A stretch of 64,000 nt of DNA from Gudongella sp964575895 (GTDB taxonomy: Bacteria > Bacillota > Clostridia > Tissierellales > Tissierellaceae). The DNA is taken from contig CAZNTE010000014.1 of assembly GCA_964575895.1 (NCBI GenBank), positions 5,313-69,312 on the forward strand, in the 5' to 3' direction. The stretch's first letter is position 1. Each line of letters starts with the position of its first letter. Made by a program: the position numbers and the translations under genes. The notes under the pieces were generated by a model that saw only the letters and a program-made list of their open reading frames with translations, ran no database searches and was not told the origin of the DNA. This document shows, piece after piece, positions 27,507 through 36,847 of this stretch.

Positions 27507-29933
27507 ATGGATCATGCTACTATTGAAAATTCAATAAATGTAATCAATGGAAATAAAGACAATGTACTTTCTTATTGGCTTAAGAAATCAATTACTCGCG
27601 CCAATAAGATTGATATTATTGTCTCTTTTATTATGGAATCAGGAGTTAAGATTTTAATAAATGACTTAAAAGATGCAATAGGTAGGGGAATAGAAATTAA
27701 TATTCTAACAGGAAATTATCTTAATATAACACAACCACAAGCTTTATATTTAATTAGAGCTGAACTGGGTGAAAAAGTTAATCTAAGATTTTATAGTGAT
27801 CATAGTAAGTCTTTTCATCCAAAGGCATACATATTTCAATATGATAATGGAGGAGAAGTTTATATTGGATCATCTAATATTTCAAGAGGCGCTTTAACTA
27901 ATTCAGTAGAATGGAACTATAGATTATCAAAAGAGGGCAATGAAGAAGATTTTTTAGTTTTTCTAGAAAGCTTCAATGATCTTTGGAATAATCACTCTTA
28001 TGATATAAACAATGAAGTATTAAAAAATTACTCAAGAACTTGGGTCAGACCCAATATATATAAATACGTCTTTGACGATGAAAAATATAATGTTAATAAT
28101 ATAGTTGAACCCAGAGGAGCTCAAATAGAGGCCTTATATGAGTTAAAGAAAACCAGAGAAGAAGGATTTGATAAAGCTTTGGTTATAGCTTCTACTGGTA
28201 TTGGTAAAACATATCTTGCTGCATTTGATTCTAGAGATTTTAGTAGAGTTCTATTTGTTGCTCACAGGGAGGAAATAATTAAACAAGCCAGAGATAGTTT
28301 TAGTCTTATATCTCCTGAAAAAACAACAGGCTTATTTTTCTCTGATGAGAAGGAAGCAAATAGAGATAATTTATTTGCTTTGGTTAATACCATAGGAAAA
28401 GAGGAATATTTGAATGAGGATTACTTTAAGATTGACCAATTTGATTATATTGTAATTGATGAATTTCATCATGCTGCTGCCAATTCTTATAAAAGAGTAT
28501 TAGATTATTTTAAACCAAAGTTTTTACTGGGCTTAACAGCCACTCCAGAGAGAATGGATAATAAAGATGTTTTTGAGCTATGCGATTATAATGTGGTCTA
28601 CGAGTTAAGATTGAAAGAAGCAATCAATAGAGGAGAATTAGTTTCCTTTAACTACTATGGTATTCATGATAATACAGTGAATTATGATGAGATAGAGTTT
28701 AAATATGGTAGGTATAATGATCAAGAATTGGAAGTAGCATTACAGATACATAAAAGGGCAGATTTAATTATAAAAAATTACAACAAATATAAGTCTACTA
28801 GTGCTCTAGGATTTTGTTCATCGAAGGCTCATGCAGAGTATATGGCTAAATATTTCAATGAGAATGGCATTTCCTCAGTATCAGTATATAGCGGCGAACA
28901 AGGGGAATATACAGAAGAAAGAGATAGGGCTATTAGTCAACTAAAAAACAAAAAAATAAGAGTTATATTTTCAGTAGATATGTTTAATGAGGGACTTGAT
29001 ATTCCTAGTATAGACTTAGTAATGTTTTTAAGGCCTACACAATCTTCTACTATCTTTTTACAACAATTAGGAAGAGGTTTAAGGAAGAGTAAGGGTAAAG
29101 AAAAGTTAACAGTAATAGATTTCATCGGAAATTATAAAAAAGCAAATATAATACCATTTTTGCTAAGTGGTAAGATTTATTCAAAGAATGAAATAATAAG
29201 GGGTTCTGTGTTGGATTTTGAGTACCCAGAAGACTGCCATGTTGATTTTGACCTTACTGTAATAGATATTTTTAAAGAGTTATCCACTAGAGAAATCTCA
29301 ATAGCTAATAGAATAAAACAAGAGTACTATAGAATTAAAGATATTGTTGGAAGGGTTCCAACTAGAACTGAATTATTTGTACATATGGAGGATGAAATCT
29401 ATAGTCTGGCTAGAAGAAATACAAATAAAAATCCTCTAAGGAATTACTTAAAGTATTTGAGTGAAATAGGTGAATTAAACGATGAAGAAACTAAAATACT
29501 AAATTCACTTGCAGGTGACTTTATATCAATGATAGAGAAGACATCCATGTCTAAAACTTACAAAATGCCAATTTTATTAGCCTTTTATAATGAAGGAAGT
29601 TTTAAACTAGAAATTGATGAGGATGATGTTTACAAGAGCTTCAAAAAATTCTACTCCATTCCTACTAATGCAGTGGACATGCTAAGAGATTTATCCACTA
29701 AGGACTTTGTTTCATGGGAAAAAGAACAATATGTCAACTTAGCAAAGCGGAATCCAATTAAATTTTTAGTTCAAACTGAGAGTATCTATTTCTACATTAA
29801 CGAAAAAGGTAATATGTGTATTAATAGAGATTTAGCAAGTCTTGAAAAAAACCGAATTTTTATTAATCACTTAAAGGATGTTATTACTTTTAGAACAAAA
29901 GAGTTTTATAAAAACAGATTAGAGAAAAATTAA
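27507..29933 (+). CDS. PLD-nuclease/SF2 helicase fusion, defence-type
   Basis: 808 residues. N-terminal phospholipase D-like nuclease half-site at about 100-125 (FHPKAYIF with H104-x-K106, then YIGSSNISRGAL), next an SF2 helicase: Walker A STGIGKT (229-235), DEFHHAAA (motif II), GLTATPERMD (motif III), FSVDMFNEGLDIP and QQLGRGLRKSKGK (motifs V, VI). The C-terminal 200 residues are helical and unassigned. It resembles the widespread DUF3427-type PLD-helicases but is shorter. Such enzymes are linked to anti-phage or DNA-processing functions. Start ATG follows GTGGAGGCAATTCT. The HIT gene follows within 30 bases. Confidence 0.88.
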   Translation: MDHATIENSINVINGNKDNVLSYWLKKSITRANKIDIIVSFIMESGVKILINDLKDAIGRGIEINILTGNYLNITQPQALYLIRAELGEKVNLRFYSDHSKSFHPKAYIFQYDNGGEVYIGSSNISRGALTNSVEWNYRLSKEGNEEDFLVFLESFNDLWNNHSYDINNEVLKNYSRTWVRPNIYKYVFDDEKYNVNNIVEPRGAQIEALYELKKTREEGFDKALVIASTGIGKTYLAAFDSRDFSRVLFVAHREEIIKQARDSFSLISPEKTTGLFFSDEKEANRDNLFALVNTIGKEEYLNEDYFKIDQFDYIVIDEFHHAAANSYKRVLDYFKPKFLLGLTATPERMDNKDVFELCDYNVVYELRLKEAINRGELVSFNYYGIHDNTVNYDEIEFKYGRYNDQELEVALQIHKRADLIIKNYNKYKSTSALGFCSSKAHAEYMAKYFNENGISSVSVYSGEQGEYTEERDRAISQLKNKKIRVIFSVDMFNEGLDIPSIDLVMFLRPTQSSTIFLQQLGRGLRKSKGKEKLTVIDFIGNYKKANIIPFLLSGKIYSKNEIIRGSVLDFEYPEDCHVDFDLTVIDIFKELSTREISIANRIKQEYYRIKDIVGRVPTRTELFVHMEDEIYSLARRNTNKNPLRNYLKYLSEIGELNDEETKILNSLAGDFISMIEKTSMSKTYKMPILLAFYNEGSFKLEIDEDDVYKSFKKFYSIPTNAVDMLRDLSTKDFVSWEKEQYVNLAKRNPIKFLVQTESIYFYINEKGNMCINRDLASLEKNRIFINHLKDVITFRTKEFYKNRLEKN

Positions 29934-29961
29934 ATAGATATTGTCTAAAGGGGATGTAAGA

Positions 29962-30330
29962 ATGAGTTGTATTTTCTGTGAACTAGAAAAGTCCAAAATA
30001 ATACTTGAAAACGATAAATCAATTTCAATATTTGATGTGTATCCAGTCAGTAAAGGTCACATGTTAATAATACCTAAGAATCATATTGAAACTTACTTTG
30101 GTGCAAGTGAAGAAGTAAAAAGTTCTTTGTGGGAACTGGTTGAGAATTGCAAAAAGTATTTAGATAGAAAATTTAAACCAGATGGATATAACATTGGTAT
30201 AAATTGCGGTGAAGCAGCTGGACAAACGGTGATGCATTTACACATACACTTAATACCTAGATATAAAGGGGATATAGAAAATCCTAGAGGTGGTGTTCGA
30301 GGAGTAATTCCAGAAAAAAGAATCTATTGA
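29962..30330 (+). CDS. HIT-family nucleotide hydrolase/transferase
   Basis: 122 residues from ATG 29962 (AAAGGGGATGTAAG before it). Typical HIT protein: CIFCELE start with zinc-type Cys pair, NDKSISIFDVYPVSKGHMLIIP, and the catalytic triad QTVMHLHIHLIP (H-x-H-x-H). Acts on nucleotide phosphoramidates or dinucleotides. It follows the PLD-helicase so closely that the two probably form one system, where HIT could clear AMP-linked intermediates; this is inference. Ends in TGA, showing TGA is a normal stop here. Confidence 0.92.
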   Translation: MSCIFCELEKSKIILENDKSISIFDVYPVSKGHMLIIPKNHIETYFGASEEVKSSLWELVENCKKYLDRKFKPDGYNIGINCGEAAGQTVMHLHIHLIPRYKGDIENPRGGVRGVIPEKRIY

Positions 30331-30491
30331 ATCAATCATATGTGTTATTAAAACTTATATTGATATAGGTAATCTAAGAGAATAGATATTAAGAAACATA
30401 AAGTATTACTTGCTTCATGAAATATATTCAATAGCTATAACTGTAAGTTTGAGCTGTTAACACTTAAATAATCAAATAAAGGAGGGATTTT

Positions 30492-32174
30492 ATGTCTGAG
30501 ATAATGCATGTTTTACTTAAATATAATGATACTATCTACAATGTTGATACAATTGCTGAACATAAGAGTATTGAAAGCAAAGAGAATCAAGTGATATGGG
30601 GGATAATTAAGCCCAGTGAAACAAGTCCTGGTGTAGGATCAAGCAAAATTAATAAGATAAAGCAACAAATTTCTGATGGTAACTTAACTTATGTATTTTT
30701 TGCAACTGGTGGAAGAATAACTAATATTGGGCTGATTAAAGATATATTGAGTAATGAAGAGGTGTTTAGCAAGAAAAATTTAGTCCCAGAGTATTATCAC
30801 AAGGACATTAATAGGTGTGTTTCAGGTTTGTTAATCGAAAAAATTGACAAAATAAACCCAAATATAATAAATGATTTACAAAGATATCAAAGTAATAGGG
30901 GAAACGTAGCATTGGGGAATCTAACTAATCCATTATATGTTTCATTTGCAGATGATGTGGATACTTCATTGAATTATTCTAATAATAATGTAGAAGATCA
31001 TATCGAAGTTATAATTGAACAAACTGAGGATAATTTAAATAATAATTCAATAGTAAAAGAATTTAATAGCAACTTGATAAAAAGAACAGAAGAATATATG
31101 AGATCAAAAGGATTTATATTTCCCTATGAAGATTTATGCAATTATTACTTAAGCTTAAGAACAAAGCCTTTTGTAATATTAGCTGGTATTAGTGGTACTG
31201 GGAAGTCCAGATTGGTTGAAATTTTCAGTGAAGCAGTTGGTGCTACAGTAGAAAATGGCCAATTGTGTGTTATTAGTGTAAAACCTGATTGGAGCGATAA
31301 TACAGAATTATTTGGATATAAGACAATAAATGAGAAATATGTTCCAGGAGAGTTGACATCATTTATTTATGAGGCATCTAAATATACTAATAAAGACAAG
31401 CCATTCTTTGTATGCTTAGATGAAATGAACTTAGCAAGAGTTGAACATTACTTCAGTGATTATCTTAGCTTACTTGAATCAAGAAAGAATGTAAATGGAG
31501 AGTTTAAAACTAATAAAATATTCCCAGATGAGTATTTCAATGGGGAGAGTAAGTATTCCGGACTTTCAATACCAGAAAACCTATATATAGTTGGTACAGT
31601 CAACATGGATGATACAACCTATTCGTTTAGTAAGAAGGTATTAGATAGAGCGAATACTATAGAATTTTCAGAAATTAGATTGGATATTATGGACTTCCCA
31701 GATAACTATATTGAGCCTAAGCTATTTAATAATAGTGTATTTAAGTCAAAATATTTATCAATTAAAGAAGCTCTGAAAGATGATAGAGAATTTGTTTTAG
31801 GTATAAATAAAAAGATAATTGATATTAATGAGATCCTAGCAGTTTATAATAGACATTTTGGCTATAGGATAAGGGATCAAATAGTATTTTACATGATTGA
31901 AAACAAGAATTTAGGATTGTTACATGAAGATGAAGCTTTTGATTATCAGATCATGCAGAAGATACTGCCTCAGATAGCTGGCAGTGATAATGGCATTAAG
32001 AAAATACTAGTAGAATTGTACAACTTTTGTAATCCTCAGAATAAGATACTGAGTGATATAAACTATTTAGATGAGGCTGAGACTAATATTGAAGATGCTG
32101 TTTACATGAAAAGTGCAAAAAAAATAGTAGCAATGTTAAGGGGTTTTTCTGATGGCTATGCTTCTTTCTGGTAA
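30492..32174 (+). CDS. mcrB: McrB-like AAA+ GTPase/ATPase of a McrBC-type system
   Basis: 560 residues. The first 150 (VIWGIIKPSETSPG, TYVFFATGGRI) look like a modified-base or EVE/ASCH-like recognition module, then a linker, then the McrB-type AAA+ motor: KPFVILAGISGTGKSR (Walker A, 232-239), the W-x-D-x-T-E-L-F-G-Y signature in PDWSDNTELFGY, CLDEMNLARVEHY (Walker B) and VGTVNMDDTTYSF (sensor). Works as the motor/recognition part with the next gene. Start ATG follows AAAGGAGGGATTTT; the 3' end overlaps the next gene by 23 bases. Confidence 0.88.
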   Translation: MSEIMHVLLKYNDTIYNVDTIAEHKSIESKENQVIWGIIKPSETSPGVGSSKINKIKQQISDGNLTYVFFATGGRITNIGLIKDILSNEEVFSKKNLVPEYYHKDINRCVSGLLIEKIDKINPNIINDLQRYQSNRGNVALGNLTNPLYVSFADDVDTSLNYSNNNVEDHIEVIIEQTEDNLNNNSIVKEFNSNLIKRTEEYMRSKGFIFPYEDLCNYYLSLRTKPFVILAGISGTGKSRLVEIFSEAVGATVENGQLCVISVKPDWSDNTELFGYKTINEKYVPGELTSFIYEASKYTNKDKPFFVCLDEMNLARVEHYFSDYLSLLESRKNVNGEFKTNKIFPDEYFNGESKYSGLSIPENLYIVGTVNMDDTTYSFSKKVLDRANTIEFSEIRLDIMDFPDNYIEPKLFNNSVFKSKYLSIKEALKDDREFVLGINKKIIDINEILAVYNRHFGYRIRDQIVFYMIENKNLGLLHEDEAFDYQIMQKILPQIAGSDNGIKKILVELYNFCNPQNKILSDINYLDEAETNIEDAVYMKSAKKIVAMLRGFSDGYASFW

Positions 32175-34527
32175 AAATTCCAAAATAATAGAAGTCAGTA
32201 ATAGTAATTATTCAATAACTATTACTGGGGAGATTCTAAATGAGAGATATAGTGCATTACGAAATAATATGAACGTTTCAGCACACATATCTATCAAAAC
32301 AATTAATTCAAATGAGTTTTTTCTAAAAACAATTACTGATTATGGAACTCTCGCTTATAATTACTCGAATATTATGTTGCCCTCTTTTTTTGAAGATGGT
32401 TCATATCAGTTGAATATTGAAGACAGAAAAGATTCCTATTTTGAAATATTTATGAATGGTGAGAGTATATCTGATAAAACAACAAAAATATCCAATGTAA
32501 CTATGACACTTATTCAGTTTAATTCAGATGTAGGATTTACTACAATAGATATATTTAGAGATAAGAAGCTAGATATGTCCATAACAATTGAAGTTTTGCC
32601 TTTAAAAATGGATTATTTGAAAGATTATAAGGCAATAATTAATGAAATAAATGAAGAAGTTGCAAGTTTAGCATTCACTATTATAAATAGAACCACCATT
32701 AGTTCAGTAACGGTAGATACTCAAAGACAAACTAGCATAGAGTATTTAAGTATTTTAAAAGAAATCTCTAATGAGCTATTTAAACACCTAACATATATAG
32801 TGACACACATGAAACATAATATAAGAACTACTGAACGAGTAGTTCCTGATTATCAAGCAAGGAAGATTTCCTCCAGAACATTGTCATATTTAAGAAGAAA
32901 TACTCACCATTTAAATGAGAATCCAAATGGATATATATTGATAAATGATAAGATATATTCTCCAACTAAGGTTATTGAAAAGAAAAAATATACAACCAAT
33001 GATATATATGAGAATCAATTTGTTAAGTATATGATTCAATCAATAATTAGGAGATTAGATGGAATCAAAGCAATTCATATGAAGAATAGAGTTGGTGATA
33101 CTAGGTATATTAACTTTATTGATGAAACAATTAACAACTTAAATACTTACCTTAATAAATATTTTAGGGGAATTAGTGATTTAAAAGGTAATAAAAGCAT
33201 GAGTCTAGTATTTCAAATGGCACCAGGGTATAAGGAATTCTACTCGAAGTATTCACTACTTAGAAAAGGATTAACATTGGGGGAGGACTTATTTAGGATT
33301 TCACCAAAGAAAATCCATCAGTTATATGAAATGTGGTGCTTTATGAAGATCCACTCTATTTTAGTTGAATTGGGATATAATATAGAAGAATACGGGATTA
33401 TTAAATCGAGTTATGATGGTATGCATTTATCTTTAATACAAAATGAAAGTGCTAAGATGACTTATACTAATAATACCAATAGACTAGAACTTTGGTATAA
33501 CAAGTCATATTCATTACCAACAACTAATCAAAGACCTGATAATGTTTTATATATTAAACATATAGATGGGGAAAAAAGTGATAGAATTTATATCTTTGAT
33601 GCTAAATATAGGGTGGAAGTAGACCCATTCAATTGTATAGGACCTAAAGATGAAGATATAAATGTAATGCACAGATATAGAGACGCAATAGTATCCAAAT
33701 TAAGAGATAACTTTAGGTATAAATATGATACTTTTGGAGCATATGTAATGTTTCCATACAGTGATGAGAAGAGATTTATGGATCATAAGTATTATAGGAG
33801 TATAAAAGAGGTTAATGTAGGTGCATTTCCAATGTTACCAGGTAGTACAAACCTTATTAAGGAACATTTAAAAGAGATAATAAATCAGACTACAATAGAA
33901 GCAAATGTAGATAGAATTATGTTAGATGATTATGACGATTATTCTAAATATAAATATGAAAATGTTATGATTGTAAACGTCAAAGATAGAATCCATCTAG
34001 AGGCATACAAGAATAATAAGTTTTACCACATACCAGAGAAAAGACTTGGTAACGTTAAACTAGGTGTAGAATATCTTGCATTTTACCAATCTTTAAAATC
34101 TTTTGGAGAAGATGCTGGTATAAAGTTTTATGGGAAAATTAAAGATATATATAAATATAATAGATCAACCTGTGAAGAACTTCCTTTTAATAATAGGGAT
34201 GAGATTTATTTACGGTTTGAGTTAGAAGATGTAAAACAAATAGTCAATATAAGTCCAATACAAGTTGGTGTCCAAATAATTGGATACACAACTCAGTATC
34301 TGCTTTTGAATGCTGAAAATATGCATGAACTGAAACTTAAAAGTCCATTAGAAGTGGCAGTATATAAAAAGCTTAAAAGTGCATCCCTTTCTAAAGGCAT
34401 CAAAATCAAAAAATATAATAACACTTATATCTTAGGAGATAGTGTAGTAAAGGTAATAGATGACAATAAAATATTTGTTAATAATAGGTTAACTAGCTTG
34501 AAATATTTAGAAGACCTTTTACTTTAG
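32152..34527 (+). CDS. McrC-like DUF2357 restriction endonuclease subunit
   Basis: 791 residues. N-terminal beta-rich and helical regions fit DUF2357; a PD-(D/E)xK nuclease core lies near residues 460-490 (RPDNVLYI, then YIFDAKYRV: Asp, Asp-x-Lys) followed by DINVMHRYRDAIV (the Gln/His motif region). These long McrC variants pair with McrB-like ATPases to cut modified DNA. Start ATG 32152 follows AAGGGG inside the mcrB end, so translation is coupled. The last 150 residues are unassigned. Confidence 0.85.
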   Translation: MAMLLSGKNSKIIEVSNSNYSITITGEILNERYSALRNNMNVSAHISIKTINSNEFFLKTITDYGTLAYNYSNIMLPSFFEDGSYQLNIEDRKDSYFEIFMNGESISDKTTKISNVTMTLIQFNSDVGFTTIDIFRDKKLDMSITIEVLPLKMDYLKDYKAIINEINEEVASLAFTIINRTTISSVTVDTQRQTSIEYLSILKEISNELFKHLTYIVTHMKHNIRTTERVVPDYQARKISSRTLSYLRRNTHHLNENPNGYILINDKIYSPTKVIEKKKYTTNDIYENQFVKYMIQSIIRRLDGIKAIHMKNRVGDTRYINFIDETINNLNTYLNKYFRGISDLKGNKSMSLVFQMAPGYKEFYSKYSLLRKGLTLGEDLFRISPKKIHQLYEMWCFMKIHSILVELGYNIEEYGIIKSSYDGMHLSLIQNESAKMTYTNNTNRLELWYNKSYSLPTTNQRPDNVLYIKHIDGEKSDRIYIFDAKYRVEVDPFNCIGPKDEDINVMHRYRDAIVSKLRDNFRYKYDTFGAYVMFPYSDEKRFMDHKYYRSIKEVNVGAFPMLPGSTNLIKEHLKEIINQTTIEANVDRIMLDDYDDYSKYKYENVMIVNVKDRIHLEAYKNNKFYHIPEKRLGNVKLGVEYLAFYQSLKSFGEDAGIKFYGKIKDIYKYNRSTCEELPFNNRDEIYLRFELEDVKQIVNISPIQVGVQIIGYTTQYLLLNAENMHELKLKSPLEVAVYKKLKSASLSKGIKIKKYNNTYILGDSVVKVIDDNKIFVNNRLTSLKYLEDLLL

Positions 34528-34650
34528 GGCTTATAAGCAAATTTTGAATTTTTATAATCATGAAGTTTTAAGGAGTATGCCCTTAAATGGATATTTTCAT
34601 TAGTAGTGATATAAATTTATTTTATCAACTAATCTGACGAGGTGATTCCT

Positions 34651-34998
34651 ATGAATGAGAAAAGTATAGATGAGCAAATTATTGAATTTATTGAGGAAAG
34701 AGATTGGAAGAAGTTTCATTCTCCCAGGAACTTAGTAATAGCCATTGGGGCTGAGGTCGGAGAATTGATGGAATGCTTTCAATGGAAAAGTGATCAAGAT
34801 ATAGAAGTGCTAGTAGATAAAAATGACATAGAGGAAGTTAAAGATGAGATAGCAGATGTTTATACTTATCTAGTTAGTCTATGTCATAGCTTAAATATTG
34901 ACCTTGAAGAATCGGTTAGAAATAAGTTAGAGAAGAACAAAGAGAAATATCCTATAAGTAAAAGCTTTGGAAATGCAAAAAAGTATACCAAGTTTTAG
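34651..34998 (+). CDS. MazG-like NTP pyrophosphohydrolase
   Basis: 115 residues from ATG 34651 (GAGGTGATTCCT before it). All-alpha NTP pyrophosphohydrolase: GAEVGELMECFQWK (E-x-x-E) and EVKDEIADVYTYLVSLC (E-x-x-D) supply the Mg-binding acids, as in RS21-C6/iMazG enzymes that hydrolyse dCTP or modified nucleotides. Found in a defence island, it may lower nucleotide pools or remove modified dNTPs; inferred. Confidence 0.9.
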   Translation: MNEKSIDEQIIEFIEERDWKKFHSPRNLVIAIGAEVGELMECFQWKSDQDIEVLVDKNDIEEVKDEIADVYTYLVSLCHSLNIDLEESVRNKLEKNKEKYPISKSFGNAKKYTKF

Positions 34999-35053
34999 CT
35001 AAACTGATATCTAATAATAACTTGCTTAGAATATAAGAGGGGTGTGCTATTAA

Positions 35054-36034
35054 GTGGTCATAGGAAATGATTCTATAAAAGAGATAAGAGAAGAATTTCG
35101 GAAATATTTAGAAAAGGAATATTCTCATATAAAAAATAAGAATGTTATTCTAAGTGATGCTTTTTATCTACTAAGGCACAATATTGGAATAAGCTTTAGG
35201 GATGCATTAAGGGATGAAAGATCTTTGGAGTTGTGCAGGGAAAAGCTTGAGGATTATTTCAAGGATGTAAGAAGGATGAAGTCTCCAAAGAACAATTCAT
35301 ATACCTATATGGTCTCAATAAAAATATTAAAGGAATTTCTAGATATTAAATATGGAGGAGTACCAGAGGATGTAGCAACAAGCATGAACTCATCTATTAA
35401 AAAAGACTCGGATAGTTCTTTTAAGAAAAAGAAATCTATTAGTATGGAGAGTAAAATAATTCCTACACCTTGTGAAATTGAAGTAATAAAATACTTGAAT
35501 AAATGGAATGACCTTGAGAATTATTCCCTACAGGAAAATGCACTGGAGAAGTTGTTTCATAAAACGTATCCTAATAATAGAGAGATAGAAGATGTTTTGA
35601 TTAAGGTATCCACACTCAATGATTTTTATAGTACAAATATATTTTCGCCTTTCACCATTGCTAAACATATTATCAGGCTACAAATTGATGATCGTTTAGA
35701 ATCAAATGATCTGAGTTTGGTTAATGATATAGCAAAAGTTAAAATGGATAGTGGGAATATAATAAATTTTTACTCTTTTGCTACAAAGTATTGTAGTCAT
35801 CATAAACCTAATGATTATCCAATATATGACAGTTATGTAGATAAGATTCTTAGATATTTTAGGGATAAGGATAATTTCACTAACTTCAAGTCTAGTGACT
35901 TAAAAGAGTTCTCTAAATTTAAGAAGATATTGATTGAGTTTAGGACTTTCTATGGACTAGAGGAATATTCGCTTAAGGAGATAGATAAATATTTATGGCA
36001 ACTTGGAAAAGAGAAGTTCCCAAGAAAGTTCTAA
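35054..36034 (+). CDS. Unknown two-domain protein, possible HhH-glycosylase-like C-terminus
   Basis: 326 residues from GTG 35054 (AGAGGGG about 11 bases before). The first 100 residues are helical (REEFRKYLEKEYSHIK, SLELCREKLEDYF) and resemble a SAM-like core-binding domain of recombinases, without a recombinase catalytic domain. A Ser/Lys-rich linker follows, then a helical region (about 150-326) with FYSTNIFSPFTIAKHI and KYCSHHKPNDYPIYDSYV, reminiscent of the HhH-GPD DNA glycosylase surroundings. No clear catalytic residue. Same strand as the neighbouring defence genes. Confidence 0.5.
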   Translation: MVIGNDSIKEIREEFRKYLEKEYSHIKNKNVILSDAFYLLRHNIGISFRDALRDERSLELCREKLEDYFKDVRRMKSPKNNSYTYMVSIKILKEFLDIKYGGVPEDVATSMNSSIKKDSDSSFKKKKSISMESKIIPTPCEIEVIKYLNKWNDLENYSLQENALEKLFHKTYPNNREIEDVLIKVSTLNDFYSTNIFSPFTIAKHIIRLQIDDRLESNDLSLVNDIAKVKMDSGNIINFYSFATKYCSHHKPNDYPIYDSYVDKILRYFRDKDNFTNFKSSDLKEFSKFKKILIEFRTFYGLEEYSLKEIDKYLWQLGKEKFPRKF

Positions 36035-36095
36035 TTAGTAAGCAATAGGTATTATTAGGATCAAAAAATATCATATTCTAGTAGGGGGAGTATAA

Positions 36096-36638
36096 ATGCT
36101 TAATGAATTTGAGAAGATTGAAAAAGCAAAAATTATTCTTAAGAAAATAGCTGATGGGACCAATCCAATTAATGGTGAGGCTATAGAGGGAGATATTTTA
36201 CTCAATGACCCTAGGATAATTAGATGCTTATATTTTGTCACAGAAGTTCTAGATAATGTAATTAAAGGTGAGTATACTAATAGAAAGGCAAATGATTTTA
36301 TTATAACAGAAGAAGAGAAAGCCAAAGTTACATTCACTGAGGGTAATATTGGAGTAAATGAGATAGCTAAGTGTATAAACCAACAATTGCATCCTCTAGT
36401 CAGTAAGAAAACCAGTGGGTATTCAATTAATAGTGGTCTAAAACGAATGGGAATCCTATCTGAAGCAATAAATGAGGAAGGCAAGAAAAGAACTACAATC
36501 AATGATAAGTCCCATTTTTATGGTTTTCACTTGGAGAAGAGAAACTTTAATGGGTTAGAATATGAAATAGTTGTAATAGATGATAAAGGGAAACAATTTA
36601 TCTTAGATAATATTGAAGACATAGTGAAGCAACAATAG
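36096..36638 (+). CDS. Unknown protein in defence island
   Basis: 180 residues, GGGGGAGTATAA before the ATG. Begins with a helical region (EFEKIEKAKIILKKIADG, NPINGEAIEGD) followed by a possible winged-helix part (GVNEIAKCINQQLHPLVSKK, YSINSGLKRMGIL) that could bind DNA or serve as a small specificity module. No known family recognised. Follows the 326-residue protein by 61 bases. Confidence 0.5.
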   Translation: MLNEFEKIEKAKIILKKIADGTNPINGEAIEGDILLNDPRIIRCLYFVTEVLDNVIKGEYTNRKANDFIITEEEKAKVTFTEGNIGVNEIAKCINQQLHPLVSKKTSGYSINSGLKRMGILSEAINEEGKKRTTINDKSHFYGFHLEKRNFNGLEYEIVVIDDKGKQFILDNIEDIVKQQ

Positions 36639-36778
36639 CAATTGTTAACTAGATGAGAAGCCAAGATTCTTTTGAGTTGAAGCTATGCATATGATGAAGT
36701 ACCTTGTTTAGCTATTTTGATTGATATTATTAGATAATTAGGTTGCTTTATTTGCAAACATAGGTAAAAAAACATAAA

Positions 36779-36794
36779 TATTACACGCGTAATA
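36779..36794. promoter_or_regulatory. Palindromic operator candidate before fic
   Basis: TATTAC-ACGC-GTAATA, 6-base arms around a 4-base centre, directly upstream of a promoter-like pair (TCGACG, 17 bases, TATAAT) that precedes the Fic gene. Possibly bound by the winged helix at the C-terminus of the Fic protein. Inferred. Confidence 0.45.
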
Positions 36795-36847
36795 TCGACG
36801 TAGGTGAAAACATGCTATATAATACCTATATAATGGAGGTGTAAGTA

